Shown here: positions 10,953 through 23,158 of the stretch, piece by piece
Layout of the letters: every line of letters begins with the position of its first letter
How positions within the stretch are numbered: position 1 is the first letter of the stretch
NCBI GenBank assembly: GCA_032622095.1
Contig: CP136067.1
Location: forward strand, 43,381,549-43,445,548
Origin: Siphonodentalium dalli
Lineage: Eukaryota; Mollusca; Scaphopoda; Gadilida; Siphonodentaliidae
Reading direction: 5' to 3'
Length of the DNA stretch: 64,000 bases
The notes under the pieces: generated by a model
What the model was told of the DNA's origin: nothing
Databases searched by the model: none
The model's input: only the letters and a program-made list of their open reading frames with translations
Program-made: the position numbers and the translations under genes

Positions 10953-12578
10953 CAAGTCATTGCTATCTTTATGACATTGGACAGGTTTAGGTCAAAAATT
11001 AAACTTGGGTCTCTATAACAATATTGTTGACATGAAAGCAACTCTTGAAATGGACATTATTCTTCAATACTTTAGAAATGCATGAAATTTCATTTGGCTT
11101 CTACAGCTTATTAGACTTTGCCGTAGCTAATTTTGAGTGAAACACCTCATGATATATCTGCGTGGTTGTCTTCACGGAAAACAAAATGCGAACCGTCCGA
11201 GGCTGTGCATGTGTATAAATAATATTAAGTTTTGAGGTGTGCGGCTGAGTATTGAGTATTGCGCTTGCTACATTGCTGTCATGTGAATCAGAAGTTTCAG
11301 TCTAATAGCAACCCAAGTTTTAAATTTGAAGGTCTCCAATTTGGGGCCTGCAATTAAGCACTTTTCCATAGAATCGAAATCCGATATTGAATCGTGGAGC
11401 CGATGTCGACATCAAATTGAATCTCGAATTGAATCGGAAAGCCGCCAGTCCAGAATTTCAGTCTTCAAAGTCAGTCCCGATTTTATTCCTCTACAGTGTC
11501 AATAAATTTCAGTTTAAGTATGTTGAAAGAAAATAACATCACCTGTGCAATTCTCCTGTTGTGTAAGTTATGTACATTTTGATTAAGTTTGTTATTTGAA
11601 GTAAATTGTTAAATGTTTCATAGTACATTTATGTGTATATGCAAAAATAATTATGCAGTTTGTAGTTGTAATAATTAATTTTGGTCCCATTTGATATCAT
11701 TACTGCATAATCTGCAGACTTGTATGTGTACACCCACAACACAGTTTGCGAAAATTGGGTACATAAAAAGACCTATAACCATCCCAGTAACACAATTAAC
11801 CAATAAAAAAAATTCTAGGCCATTTTTAGACAGTTCGTCACTAAAATGATCTTTTTGATGGTACACCTAAGAGAACAAACCACTAATATGAAAAAATTGG
11901 CATTTTATGACATATATCACTGATACATTACTCCTATTTCATCATCATCCTGAGGAAAATGTCCAACATAGTTTCACTGATGGGGACAAATTGGATATTC
12001 AAAAATTAATTGAATCAGATGTACGATTCTGTGTTGACAACGAATCACAACGGCGATATCAACATCAAATCGAATCTCAAATATTTGCATGGCCCTATCC
12101 CCAATCTAAACCTCTCAAGTTATTCTTGTATTCTTATAGGTTGGTATTTGAATTCGCAGTACTATTTCTCACCCAGGGACATGATGACCGGGTGGGGTCC
12201 AACTTGCTGTAGACACAGTGAAATAGTGCATGGATTGAATATTTAATTATATATGTTCCAAACCGATTTAAGAACTTTTTGTTCAAATTCTTATTGTCTC
12301 TAATAAAAGTACACCGATGTAAAATGTGAATGTCGTATGAAATTTTTGTTTGCTTGTTTTTTTTTTTGGCATTTTCATAAAAGGCGGGTTTGTAAACCTA
12401 CTAATTTTATTACGCATGTGTTCCTATAATTTGTGTTCTTGCTGTGTCGTATTTACAAATCCATATGCCACACATGTTCCATATGCATCCCGTTGATGTC
12501 ACATAACACAAATGACATTCCCCTCAACCATGAAACTATTAAATAAAATCATCATCACTCATGACAAAACAAGCCATG
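10953..12578. other. presumed POFUT2 3' UTR and intergenic DNA
   Basis: No convincing frame. The 101-codon frame near 11907 matches nothing I know and has no supporting signals. No repeats stand out. Confidence 0.5.
11511..11516 (+). promoter_or_regulatory. candidate polyadenylation signal for POFUT2
   Basis: AATAAA lies about 560 bases past the POFUT2 stop, with no open frame between. It is the nearest canonical signal I see, but the hexamer is common in AT-rich DNA. Confidence 0.3.
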
Positions 12579-12796
12579 TACAGTAATGCTCTTAAATAAT
12601 CGACTCCTTAACCACAGCAGAATTATGGGTAATTTTTCAGGATTTAGTTGGAAATATGGCTTGTTGCCATTCATCGGAAAGCTCTCGATAAGAGCTTTCC
12701 GATGAATGGCAACAAGCCATATTTCCGACTAAATCCTGAAAAATTACCCATAATTCTGCTATGGTTAAGTAGTTGATTATTTAGAGCATTACTGTA
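12579..12796. mobile_element. CAGTAATGC hairpin MITE (family H, copy 3)
   Basis: TACAGTAATGCTCTTAAATA at the left and the complementary TTTAGAGCATTACTGTA at the right, with arms nearly identical to the 10082 copy and the centre at GCTCTCGATAAGAGC. Bounded by TA on both sides. Confidence 0.85.
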
Positions 12797-13626
12797 TGCT
12801 GTATGCACCTAAACTATAATCCTTGTACGTCCAGTGGTAAGTCTGTGTTTTTAATTCACGGATTCTAGGACGGGTGACGTGTAATAAACACAGAAAAAAA
12901 TGTTGCTAGTGTTATTTTATTAGATATTCTATGTTTGCATACAGGGTTCATTAAAGGGGCACTGTACTCAAATGTTTTTGTTCGTTTCTATATTCTCTGC
13001 TTCGTAGAATAAGGTCACCAGATTTCCATTTATTTGAGTATGAAGTTCCCGACGAGAATAAAACTATCTTACAGATGGCAAATAAGCTAGAATGCAAAAA
13101 TATTACGCTCATCATCGAGATCTTTTTGTACAGTTACGTTTTCAGGCAAATGTATCTAATATATATTATAGTATATGCATAATAGTCCCAGATACTCAAT
13201 TAATATTATTGTATAGCCAGCGAGTTGCTTGACTTCATGCCCAGTATCAACATAATGTTTTACACGATGTGTGCCACTCATTGTCAATCCACTATCCGTT
13301 AATTAATTTCATTATGTCTTGTACTTGGAAATTCGTAACTTAATTTATGGCTGAAGCCAAGCCATAAATTAAATTTATATTAAATTATTAAATTTGATTT
13401 TAAGATAACCTGTTAACCTGAACGTTTACAGAAGACATATTCGACTCAAATTTAATTCTTTTTCTATATATTATCAATATTAGATCATTGTTATATTACC
13501 GGGAATTTATCGAAATTAGCGTACAGTGCCCCTTTTGGTATATATTAGTGCTCAATATCTTTATTTTACAGGTGTTGATAAAACATTTGTGATTTTGTTG
13601 CTCATTGTGCTTCCATAAATGTTGGC

Positions 13627-13957
13627 TTAACCCTTTGGCGAGTAGAACGACATATGTCGCCGTACAGTTCGCGAGTGGAGCGCATTTATGTCGTTTCAGG
13701 GAGTGTCATTTTTTAGACATAACTTCAACTAATCATCTGATTTATAAATGAATTGTATAGCAGATATTTTGATTAATATAATGTCCCAATGTATAAGTGC
13801 AATAGATCATGACAGCACACGTAACAGAAAATACAATTCAAATGAATTATTGGACCCTTTTGACCCAAATTTGTTAATAATTATTGCTATGGCGTTGGCG
13901 TTAAACTCACATATGACATCATGTATATGACATTATAGATACTCTCCAAAGGGTTAA
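13627..13957. mobile_element. TTAA element with CCCTTTGGCGAGTA ends (family C)
   Basis: TTAACCCTTTGGCGAGTAGA at the left and TACTCTCCAAAGGGTTAA at the right. TTAA target sites with CCCTTT termini are typical of piggyBac-type elements. A repeated ATATGTCG/TTATGTCG motif lies near the left end. No transposase. The right TTAA is shared with the next element. Confidence 0.75.
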
Positions 13958-14206
13958 CCCTTCCATGACTGGAGCTTCCTGAAATTTTGTGAAAACCCTG
14001 TGCTAATGCATTCTCTTATATATGTGAGTCTCCAATAGTGAGCCTCGCATATGTAAGAGCATACATTGGCCTAACTATATTTACCTTGACCGTGTGTGCC
14101 AGTGCTTTCTCTTACATATGCGAGGCTCCCTATGGGAGTTTCGCATATTTAAAGATCATGCACTGGCACAGGATCTTCAATGCAGCTCCCGCCATGAAAG
14201 GGTTAA
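13954..14206. mobile_element. TTAA MITE (family B, copy 1)
   Basis: TTAACCCTTCCATGACTGGA at the left and GCTCCCGCCATGAAAGGGTTAA at the right (18-bp-class imperfect inverted repeat). It contains two internal hairpins built on CATTCTCTTATATATG / CATATGTAAGAG. It abuts family C with one common TTAA. Confidence 0.8.
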
Positions 14207-14274
14207 TTGGTCATTGTCACATGCCTCGGAGTGTTATATTACCCGGTGTTCTCCATCACTTGGAATCAGGTTTT

Positions 14275-14655
14275 TTAAAGGCACATATGACCTTCGCAGT
14301 GGATACTGCTGTTAAAATAGTCACACCCGTTAAACCTCTACAAACAGAAAGAATATTCAAATATAGACATATGTTGTTCTTAACCAATCATAAATATCAT
14401 GTAAATAGTGCATTATTGTCAAGTTAGCATGCTGTGTTATATAAACAAAAGTCAGGTTCTGTTAAATGTTTTTGGCTTTTGTTTACATAACAAAGCATAC
14501 AAACTTGACAATAACATACTATTTACGTGATTTTTATGATTGGTATAAGAACAAAATCTTTCTATTTTTTTAATATTCTTTCTGTTGATGCTGGTTTTGA
14601 CAGATGTGACTATTTTAACAGCAATACAAATCACGAAGGCCATCCATGCCTTTAA
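14275..14655. mobile_element. TTAA inverted-repeat MITE (family U, copy 1)
   Basis: Left arm TTAAAGGCACATATGACCTT and GCTGTTAAAATAGTCACA; the right arm is the complement, ending GGCCATCCATGCCTTTAA. Each arm is about 190 bp, so the element is one long imperfect palindrome. The right TTAA (14652-14655) is also the left TTAA of the next element. Confidence 0.78.
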
Positions 14656-15058
14656 CCCTTTACCCAACAAACCGGCCAAAACCGGCCAAATAAAGCTTCA
14701 ACAGCCTAAAATATCTTCAGCCTAAAATATCTTCAATAGAACCATACAAATATGGATATCATTGGAACCGGCTCCTTGACCACATTGTGATAGTTACAGT
14801 TATGCCCTGTGCCAATGCATTCTCTTATATATGCGAGTCGACCATAGGTCGCCTCGCATATATAAGAGAATGCATTGGCCTAAAAAAAATCTTTTTTTTA
14901 ACTCTTTTTATCATTTTTTCTTACATTCTTTAACAATTTTAAAATTTTTAATGTGTTAAGCCAATGCATTCTCTTATATATGCGAGGCGACCTATGGTCG
15001 ACTCGCATATATAAGAGAATGCATTGGCACAGGGCCCTTCTGTTGGGTAAAGGGTTAA
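14652..15058. mobile_element. double-hairpin TTAA MITE (family A, copy 1)
   Basis: TTAACCCTTTACCCAACA at the left and TGTTGGGTAAAGGGTTAA at the right. Inside are CCGGCCAAAACCGGCC and two inverted copies of a ~68-base hairpin: GCCAATGCATTCTCTTATAT plus ATGCGAG, loop TCGACCATAGGTCGCC, and the complement. The hairpins are separated by an A/T-rich spacer. The same structure recurs five more times in the window. Confidence 0.9.
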
Positions 15059-15279
15059 AGGAGCCCAAGGCACTCGCTCACATGTGCAAAAAATATAACA
15101 GTCTGTGAAAACATCACCACTATGAAGAACATGGAGTAATACTTGTAGATAAACTTTGTTCTTATGTTCATTATTGATTGTTCTCCAATAACAAAATTTC
15201 ACATGCAAAAACCATTGTTATGTAAATAAAATTGTTACAGTGCTTTGTCAACAAACATCACAAACCATATAGTAAGTGC

Positions 15280-15409
15280 AGATATTTTAACAATATTTAC
15301 ATTGATGTGAGGCTCCCTATGGGAGACTTGCATACATGTATATAAGAGATTGCACAGGCACAGGGTCTTTAATGCTGCACCTGCGCAGCTCCCGTCATGA
15401 AAGGGTTAA
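15280..15409. mobile_element. truncated TTAA MITE (family B right half)
   Basis: GAGGCTCCCTATGGGAGACT, GGCACAGGGTCTTTAATGCT, then GCTCCCGTCATGAAAGGGTTAA. It matches the right half of the 13954 copy; the left half is absent. Confidence 0.7.
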
Positions 15410-15886
15410 AAATAGCATGTCTCTTAAAAGTTTTATATAGTTTCCGCCGGAAACTTTCCGGGGTATAAAATAATAAAATGACTCGACACCTGTCCGGAAA
15501 TGCTACTATCAATTAATATTGATTTTTTCCAATTTTTCTGGTATAATACATAAAACCTATTGGGACAGTTTTTCGGGCTATTTTTAGAACAGATCGATCA
15601 TAAATCTTCAGGCAATCTCACAGAAGCGTTTGGATCTTATCAAGATCGGAGAGAACATGACCTTGTTAGCACTCTCCACCAAGACAAAATGTAAGATAAT
15701 TTGCTCTGCAATGTCATGGATAAAACATTTTATTACACCTTTATAGATAAATAATATGCTCAATCTTCACTTTGTCAATGTTGCATTCACAGAAAAATAT
15801 ATTTGTTGTCTTGAAATTGTTTTTTATAGAGATGATGTTGTTGTTGTAATTGTGGCCTGGAAGAGATACACTGTCTGTTACTGCAT

Positions 15887-16272
15887 TTAACCCTTTACCC
15901 AACAGAACGGCCCTGTGCCAATGCATTCTCTTATATATGCGAGTCGACCATATATAAGAGAATGCATTGGCTTAACACATTAAAAATTATAAAATTGTTA
16001 AAGAATGTAAGAAAAAATGGTAAAAAGTTATAAAAAAAGATTTTTTTTAGGCCAATGCATTCTCTTATATATGCGAGGCGACCTATGGTCGACTCGCATA
16101 TATAAGAGAATGCATTGGCACAGGGCATAACTGTAACTATCACAATGTGGTCAAGGAGCCGGTTCCAATGATATCCATATTTGTATGGTTCTATTGAGAC
16201 AGACCGAAGATATTTTAGGCTGTTGAAGCTTTATTTGGCCGGTTTTGGCCGGTTTGTTGGGTAAAGGGTTAA
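15887..16272. mobile_element. double-hairpin TTAA MITE (family A, copy 2, reverse orientation)
   Basis: Bounded by TTAA, with the CCGGCC block now at the right. The left hairpin has lost most of its loop (CGAGTCGACCATATATAAGA), so its arms are nearly contiguous. The right hairpin is complete. Confidence 0.9.
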
Positions 16273-16369
16273 TGGATAATTAAGTGAAACCCCAAAGTAT
16301 TTCGTTAATTGAGAACTTATGAATGATATACTTTTATTACTGAATGGGAGAGGTTCTGTAATGGAAGTG

Positions 16370-16776
16370 TTAAAGGTACACAATCCGATTTGATTGTCTC
16401 TGTATCATCAGATTCCAACAACAACAACATTTCTTCAAAAGACGCTTTAGTTATCAGAATCGATTAATTACCAAAAAATAATGCGAACCACTGTTAATTC
16501 TGGTATACTGAAATTTTCCAAAACATGTTATATATCAGCATTTTGTTTAATGCAATTTGGTATCAAGAAATATTCCAGGTGGTGAAAATTAATAGATTTC
16601 AAAAATCGATGGCTGGATTTCTAGACTCGAATCTAATATTTTTTACCCCCGAAGCCAAAGAAATATGATAACTCTGAGGTTTGATGGCTGCATTTCTAGA
16701 CTCGAATCTAATATTTTTTACCCCGAAGCCAAAGAAATAGTAATTTAGGAGTGTAATTCGGATTATGTATCTTTAA
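16370..16776. mobile_element. TTAA element with AGGTAC..AATCCGA ends (family F, copy 1)
   Basis: TTAAAGGTACACAATCCGAT at the left and ATTCGGATTATGTATCTTTAA at the right. A 57-bp inner segment (GGATTTCTAGACTCGAATCT onward) is directly duplicated. Other copies: 21055, 23159, 38073. No transposase. Confidence 0.82.
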
Positions 16777-16959
16777 TGTTTTATCACTCAAGTAAGACGC
16801 CATTGACTGCATGCCTTCCATGGCACAATACTGCACACCTGGTGGCTAAATGAGTCTTTCTTGTTGTTCACAGATAATATAAATCCTAATTGCATAAAAA
16901 TGTCCATTTAGCAAATGGCTGAACCTGTGCAGATAAAAGACAGATGATACGAGGGATGT

Positions 16960-17608
16960 TCGTTTTAAGATATGATAGAGAGCTCAATATATATTTGTTA
17001 ATTACTTCTTGACTATAAACTTCCATTGTGTTTAGTGCAGTATATATAAATGAGCCAATATTAAACTGAATTTAAAGATTCTCTGTCCGATTTGACACCA
17101 TAAAGACACGATCTGCCAGTATACATTTTCAATACCAGAAAATAATTATATCGGATCCATGAGCACACTTAATAATAGGAGGTTTTGATGACCAGATACT
17201 GACACATGTTTTAACACATTTCTGTCAGCCCAGCAAAAAATTTAATAAAGAGTGTCCATGTTCATATCGACCAAAAGAGGTAGATAATAAAGAACATTCT
17301 CATTTATGAACTGATGTACTCATTTTCAGTGTAAAATGATTGGTTCTTATGTGTATGTTCGTGATACTTGTATCATACGACTGATATAGTGATTGCAAGA
17401 TTTTAATTTTTTTTTTATCTTTACTGGTATCTGAACATTTACTTGGAAAATTTTACTAACTTGGTGCCAAATCAGACAAAACAACCAATATTTGTTTAAG
17501 ATCTGATAGAGAGCTCAGTATATATTATCTGTTGAAATCCTTTTTGTCTATAGATGTTCATTGTGTATATTGCAGTATTTATAAATGTGCCATTGAACTG
17601 AATTTAAA
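16960..17608 (+). repeat. direct duplication of a ~120-bp segment
   Basis: GATAGAGAGCTCAATATATA (near 16974) recurs as GATAGAGAGCTCAGTATATA (near 17506). Both continue through a CTATAAACTTCCATTGTG-type stretch to ACTGAATTTAAA. Offset is about 530 bases. Confidence 0.7.
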
Positions 17609-17615
17609 TATGCCC

Positions 17616-17870
17616 TTGACCCTTCAATGACTGGAGCGTGCTGAAATGTTTTGAAAACCCTGTGCCAATACGTTCTTGTATATGCAAGTCTCACAATATA
17701 TTAGAGAATACATTGGCATAACAATATTTACATTGACCTTGTATTAAGCCAGTGGATTAATTATCTTATATATGTAAGGCTTGCTATGGAAGACTCGCAT
17801 ATGTAAGAGAATGCACTGGCACAGAATCTTTAATGCTGCACCAGCACAGCTCCCATCATGAAAGTGTTAA
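17616..17870. mobile_element. TTAA MITE (family B, copy 2)
   Basis: The left end TTGACCCTTCAATGACTGGA (TTAA changed to TTGA) and the right end GCTCCCATCATGAAAGTGTTAA. Internal hairpin modules are degraded. Older than the 13954 copy by divergence. Confidence 0.72.
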
Positions 17871-17983
17871 AGAGCATCTGAAATATTTATTGTTATTTCT
17901 TTAGAATTCACATATTTATTCATATCCACATAATAAACTATATATTTGTTTCCAAATCATGATGATATAGTCCTTTGGTTTGG

Positions 17984-18118
17984 TACAGTAATGCTCTTAA
18001 TCGACTTCTTAACCACAGCAGAATTATGGGTAACTTTTCAGGATATAGTCGGAAATATGGCTTGTTGCCATTCATTGGAAAGCTCTCGGGGAAGTCGATT
18101 ACATAGAGCATAACTGTA
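17984..18118. mobile_element. CAGTAATGC MITE with a deleted arm (family H, copy 4)
   Basis: The left arm TACAGTAATGCTCTTAATCG through GCTCTCGGGG is present. The right arm is reduced to GTCGATTACATAGAGCATAACTGTA. Confidence 0.78.
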
Positions 18119-18185
18119 TTTTGTTCCATATTCCATCTCATTCAGCCATTAATCTTTATCCTACTTCCTGATTTCATTTTTTTTT

Positions 18186-18245
18186 TTGATTGATTGATTG
18201 TTTATTTGCAAAGCCAACATTTAAGTTGGAACATAGCCAAACATA
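18186..18245 (-). mobile_element. 3' tail of a LINE-like element
   Basis: Read on the minus strand it gives GGCTTTGCAAATAAACAATC, then a short (AATC)n tail and an A run. An AATAAA-like signal followed by a tetranucleotide tail is usual at 3' ends of CR1/L2-type elements. No coding part is attached. Confidence 0.4.
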
Positions 18246-18394
18246 TATACATATATACAAACAAACAATTTATACAAACAATTTATACGTTAACAATTAT
18301 CGTATCATACTTCCGTAACAAATTCACCATAATATAATAACTATACACAGCACGTATACATACGATTCATAATTATGCAAAAAGTTCCAATTTA

Positions 18395-18540
18395 TGGATG
18401 TGTCTCATATTATATATATATATACATATATATATACATACATACATATACATACATATATATATATACAGATTGTATACAAACATGCATACACATACAT
18501 ATACACATACACACATACATATATATATATATATAATTCA
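18395..18540. repeat. (AT)/(ACAT) microsatellite
   Basis: Long runs of TATATA and ACATACATAT repeats. No coding content. Confidence 0.9.
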
Positions 18541-18799
18541 TCTGTATATCTAGTAGTATATTAAGAAATCTTTTTCAATGCCAATTTAATAAATATGCTC
18601 AGTCTTTTCAGAACGCTCATGTTTTCAAGAGAAAGTAGTCCAGCAGTAAATGGAAGTGACATGACCCTGTTGCCAACTTGTAGAGGGAAATATGTCATAC
18701 ATTACAGTCATTGGAGCGATAAGGAATGCAGAAAGTTTAAATGTTTAAGTCAACCCGAAGAGCCATATGAAGTTTGCAATCAATTGGATGAAAAGTGTT

Positions 18800-20225
18800 G
18801 GCAGCACAGTACTCCCAATTCTTTTGTGATGCAAAGATTAAAATCCAAGATGGCTGCTGGCAGCAATGTTTGGTTGAATATCGTTCAAATTTGATAGCTC
18901 CCATCTAAAAGTGATCCTGAACATGCATGTAAATTTAAAAAACAATCTTCAATAAATGTTAATGTCGGCTGCAGGTGAGCGAATGGATTTCAAATGTGAA
19001 ATCCAAGATGGTCACCAGCGGCCAAGTTTTATAAAGAAATTTTGAAAATATTGATGCCCCCCCCCCACATCTAGTGGCCACACGAAGATCCATACAGAGT
19101 ATTGAGTGACAATCGGATGAGGTAAAACCCAAGATGGTCACTCGCAGCCATTTTTCAACTAAATTCGGAACAATTCAATGGCTCCCATCTAGTGGTCATC
19201 CAGAGGATCCATATGATGTTTCATGACTATTGGATGAGGGATATATGTGATATGTAGGGTGTGCCGAATGATTTAGTCGTGCAAGGAGTAAAATCAAAGA
19301 TGGTGGCCAGCGGCCATTTTTTCATTGAAAATCATTCAAATTCAATTTTGAAAACAGACCTTCGATAAATGTGGGCTGCAGGATGTGCATGCCGATGTAC
19401 TCAAAGAATTGAAATCCAAGATGGCTAGGATCTACAGGTCACCCTGAAGATCCATTTGAAGTTTGGTGATGATCGGATGAAGGATGTGGTCTGTACTGTA
19501 TGCCAAATGATTTTGTCATGTGAAGAGTAAAATTTAAGATGGCTGTCGGTGGCCTTTTTTCATCGAAAATCGATAATGAATTCGATAGCTCCCATCTGAA
19601 GGTGATCCTAAACATGTCTGTAATTTTTCAAAACACTTCTTCAATAAATGCGGCATGCAGGGTGTGCCAATGAGATTCAAATTTGAAATCCAAGATGGCT
19701 GCTGGTGGCCATGTTATCTAATGAATTTCTAGAGGTCACCACGAAGATCTATATGAAGTTTGATCTGCAAATTTCCTTGGCCATGATTGAGGGTCCTTCG
19801 AACGTTTTTGCGAATGATTTCTGTTCTAAAAATAGTCCCTAAAATTTTCCCACGAATTTCATTAAAAATTCTAAATAAATTTCATAATATTAATTGATAG
19901 AAACTTTTTCGGACGGGTGTCCTTCCAAACAAAAAAAATGCCCACTGTTGCACATGGCCCTCTTGGATTTCACATTTGATTCCATCGGCACACATTGCCG
20001 TCGACGATCGGATGCTATTTGTGACCTGTGCTACTGGAAATAGTTGACGGACGGACGACACCCCATGGAAATAGCTCAAACTTTCTTGGGTAAAATGGGG
20101 TATATTATTTACCCCTATATACAAATAATCAGCTCCGAGGGTCAAACAAACAAATATAGCATAAGTTTATGTGTGGTCAGGGAGCTGAACATTTTGTGAA
20201 TTGTCAAGTTGAGCTAATAAAAGGG
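18800..20225 (-). repeat. decayed tandem repeat element with AAGATGGC motifs (family R, copy 1)
   Basis: Degenerate units repeat AAATCCAAGATGGCTGCTGG, AGCTCCCATCT, TGATCCTGAACATG and GATGATCGGATGA about seven times. The right end reads GACGGACGGACGACACCCC and GTCAAGTTGAGCTAA, the complement of the element end at 25396. Short frames here (for example around 18595-18894) are repeat by-products. Confidence 0.7.
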
Positions 20226-20250
20226 AAGTCTATTTTCAGCAACTCAAATG

Positions 20251-20706
20251 TTAAAGGCCCACTTAATTTTCGAGTCGCCAATTATTTTTGTTATTGTGAC
20301 TTGATATACGGTTTTAATAACATTCTATGCCATCAAATATGATTAAAATGCTATAATTCACCACTATTTGAGACAGCTGTGTCTCAGAAGATGCCCACAG
20401 ATAACTAGAAGACTTCCCCCTCTGTCACCCAGAATGCAACAGAATTCAAACTTTTTCAATGGAAGGGGAAGAACACTATCTTTAATATAGAGTTATTCCC
20501 CCTGCATTGAAAATAATACTGATTTTTACTTCATTCTTGATGACAAAACGCGTTGGCAACTCAACAAAACAACATGTCCACAGTTTATTACACCGGATAA
20601 GTTAATAATACAATGTTTTGGAGCTTCCTCTTTCAAATGGTATATAATATGGCATATATTTTATATAATGTAATCTGGGGGGTTCGAATATTAAGTGGGC
20701 ATTTGA
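20251..20706. mobile_element. AAGGCCCACTTAA inverted-repeat element (family G, copy 1)
   Basis: TTAAAGGCCCACTTAATTTTCG at the left; TTCGAATATTAAGTGGGC at the right. Inner marks: GTGTCTCAGAAGATGCCC and GGAGCTTCCTCTTTCAAATGG. The same element is present in reverse orientation at 59932. Confidence 0.82.
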
Positions 20707-21054
20707 AGACGGTTTACTCTTACCAACAAGTTTTATATAATTTCTATGTATAAAATAATGTATATGAATATACATCGCGGACATATGTTGAGAAATAGTT
20801 TCTATCAATATGATATAAATTATATTTAGAATTTTTAATGACATTCGTGGCATAGTTTTAAGGGATATTTTTAGAACAGAAATCCACTCGAAAACGTTCG
20901 GAGCATCCTCAACCAATGCCAATTGCAGATCACCTAAGCTATTTACCACGAAATACGAACCGAAATAAACCACGTTAGTGTGCATTTACAGGCAAATAAA
21001 ATACCCCATCTTCCGTTGCATCTGTATTTTATTCGCAACATATTTATTGTAGTC

Positions 21055-21500
21055 TTAAAGGTACTCAATCCGATCAGACGGTCCCCATATCATCAAGTTA
21101 TAACAACAACGACAACAAAATCTTCAAAATACGCTTTAATTATCAGAATCGACTAATTACAACAAAATAATGCTAACCACAGTGACTGTGAAATATGCAT
21201 GGTGTAAAATTTCCCATAACGTGTTATTTATCAACTTGTTGTTCAACGAAATATAGCCGTATCACTTGATTTTAGAGTTATCCATCTTCATTCGCAATTT
21301 TGTTCGAGACCGTCGATCGCCTTGAATTTTTTCCAGGCCACAAATAAGTACATATCTCGAGAAATAACAATTTTCAAAAATGGATATCTGAGCACTCTCA
21401 GCGTTGATGTGTGTGGTCCTCCACTCGATATCAAATATTGTTTTATCCTCAAGCCAAAGAAATAGTAATATGGGAGCGTTAATTCGGATTATGCATCTGT
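21055..21500. mobile_element. TTAA element (family F, copy 2)
   Basis: The left end TTAAAGGTACTCAATCCGAT is well kept, followed by a CAACAACGACAAC run. The right end is TTAATTCGGATTATGCATCT with the terminal TTAA lost (GTGG instead). Confidence 0.78.
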
Positions 21501-22320
21501 GGCAATTGTGGTCAGGGAGCTGAATATTTTGTGAATTGCCCCCGATCCTTCCTGCGATATATGATAGCTTGTTGATGGTGGCAGTGAGGAGCATTTTAAA
21601 GAAATAAAACGTATGGCGGGCCCGGGAATGTTCCGTCCGAACTTTGGAGTTCTATATCTCAGTCATATATATTTGTGTAATTTGTTTGCTATAAAATTAA
21701 GATGCATATATACCACAATTTGTTTTTCAACCCTTAATACCGGTTAAAATGGACATGTGAATCCCGAGTACTAGATAACATACAGAGGGGAATGAATCCT
21801 GCGTGCCACATTAAAATAACATCAAAATGCCGTGGACCAAAAAAAATGGGGGGGGGGGGGTGTCAAATCAATGCCGGAAGGATGGTACTTTGCGGACCAA
21901 TACATCTATTTTTACGTATCGCCGGAACTATGTTTAGTCACCTATTATCTTATTTTGACCACCAAAAGTTTACAAAAAATGGTAACTCTTCGGTATTGAT
22001 AAGAACAATATGAACTGAGCCAGACATATAGACAATTTAAAACCTAAAACATAAGAACTAAGATCATGTCAGAAATCCTTACCAAATGTCCTTGTGGCAG
22101 TGGTGTCTCAGCGGAGCGATGGGAGATACTCTGACTGGAGTTTGGGTGACAACATCAAATCGGCTGCTCAGGTCGATTTCAAAGACACTGTAAACGCCAT
22201 CACATCTTTGTTGTTCGGTACATTTCACCTTTGACCCAAATGAACTGAAGCTGAATGGATGTGTACTTTGCTCGTCACAAGACGAGTTGAACGACAGTCA
22301 ACGGCGGATCTTTTATGAAT

Positions 22321-22515
22321 AATGTATTATTATTTCAATGTATTGGTCATTATATCAAGCGGACAGTCAACGATTTGTGTTATTTTTGTCCTAATTATAT
22401 ATAGAGCGGCCTACAGTCGTTTGTTCTGTATTGAACCAGCGTGTAGTAATTAGGTGTGAGCTTCTTCAAATAAACAATTCTTATTGTTTTTTAGTTCTTA
22501 TTCTAACAATTGGTG
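22321..22515 (+). mobile_element. possible LTR remnant
   Basis: A TATATATAGAGCGG stretch (near 22396), an AATAAA (near 22468), then TTCTTATTCTAACA followed by ATTGGTGTCTCATAAAG. This order resembles U3 promoter, R/U5 polyadenylation signal and a primer-binding-like TTGGTGTC of invertebrate LTR retrotransposons. No gag or pol follows and I cannot define the 5' end. Confidence 0.25.
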
Positions 22516-22849
22516 TCTCATAAAGTAGAAACTCAATTTCTAGCATCTTGTTTATTTCCAAACGCAAACCCTGTACATATTAGTCAAGGTGGTGATTTGA
22601 CCGGTATGTGATAATTTTAGGGACATGACAATCTGCGGGAGAATATATGGGACAATAGTGTACAATATATGCATGTAGTGAATGTCCCAAAACGTTGCAA
22701 TTGCACATACATTTAACAATAAATCTCATTCATTGTGTTGCAAGTCTGATTGGAACAAACTTATTTCTTTAACTTTATTATTATCAGTTCATTTGCGAGA
22801 TTTAAGATAGTTACATTCAATAACACAAAATATATTGTCAATTTGGATG

Positions 22850-23158
22850 TATTTTCATGTGTTGTCGAGCCGTGCATGCGTTTGTTCGTCACAAATTTCC
22901 TTCAGCGCACCACACATACCACATCCTCATCCGATCGTCACCAAACGACATATGGATCATACGAGTGACCTCGAGATGGGAGGCCTACCTCGATTTTCTT
23001 TTCGAAAAAAAAATATAAAATAAAAAAACAGCGGCCAACAGACATCTTGGATTTCGCATTTAAATTCATCAATACCCATATACATGCAGCCCACATTTAT
23101 TGGATAATTGGCTTTAAAATGTACCGGTATGTTTAGGATCATCTCCAGATGGGAGCTA
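22850..23158. repeat. AAGATGGC-type repeat fragment (family R, copy 2)
   Basis: TCATCCGATCGTCACCAAAC, then GCGGCCAACAGACATCTTGG and a CTCCAGATGGGAGCT end. These are the same words as at 18800-20225 and 25396-25580, in a shortened arrangement. Confidence 0.65.

Noticed and set aside
13748-13930. 60-codon frame
   Set aside because: Lies wholly within the family C TTAA element and has no conserved feature.
18595-18894. 99-codon frame with several cysteines
   Set aside because: Its second half is the AAGATGGCTGCTGG repeat, and no family or splice context supports the first half.
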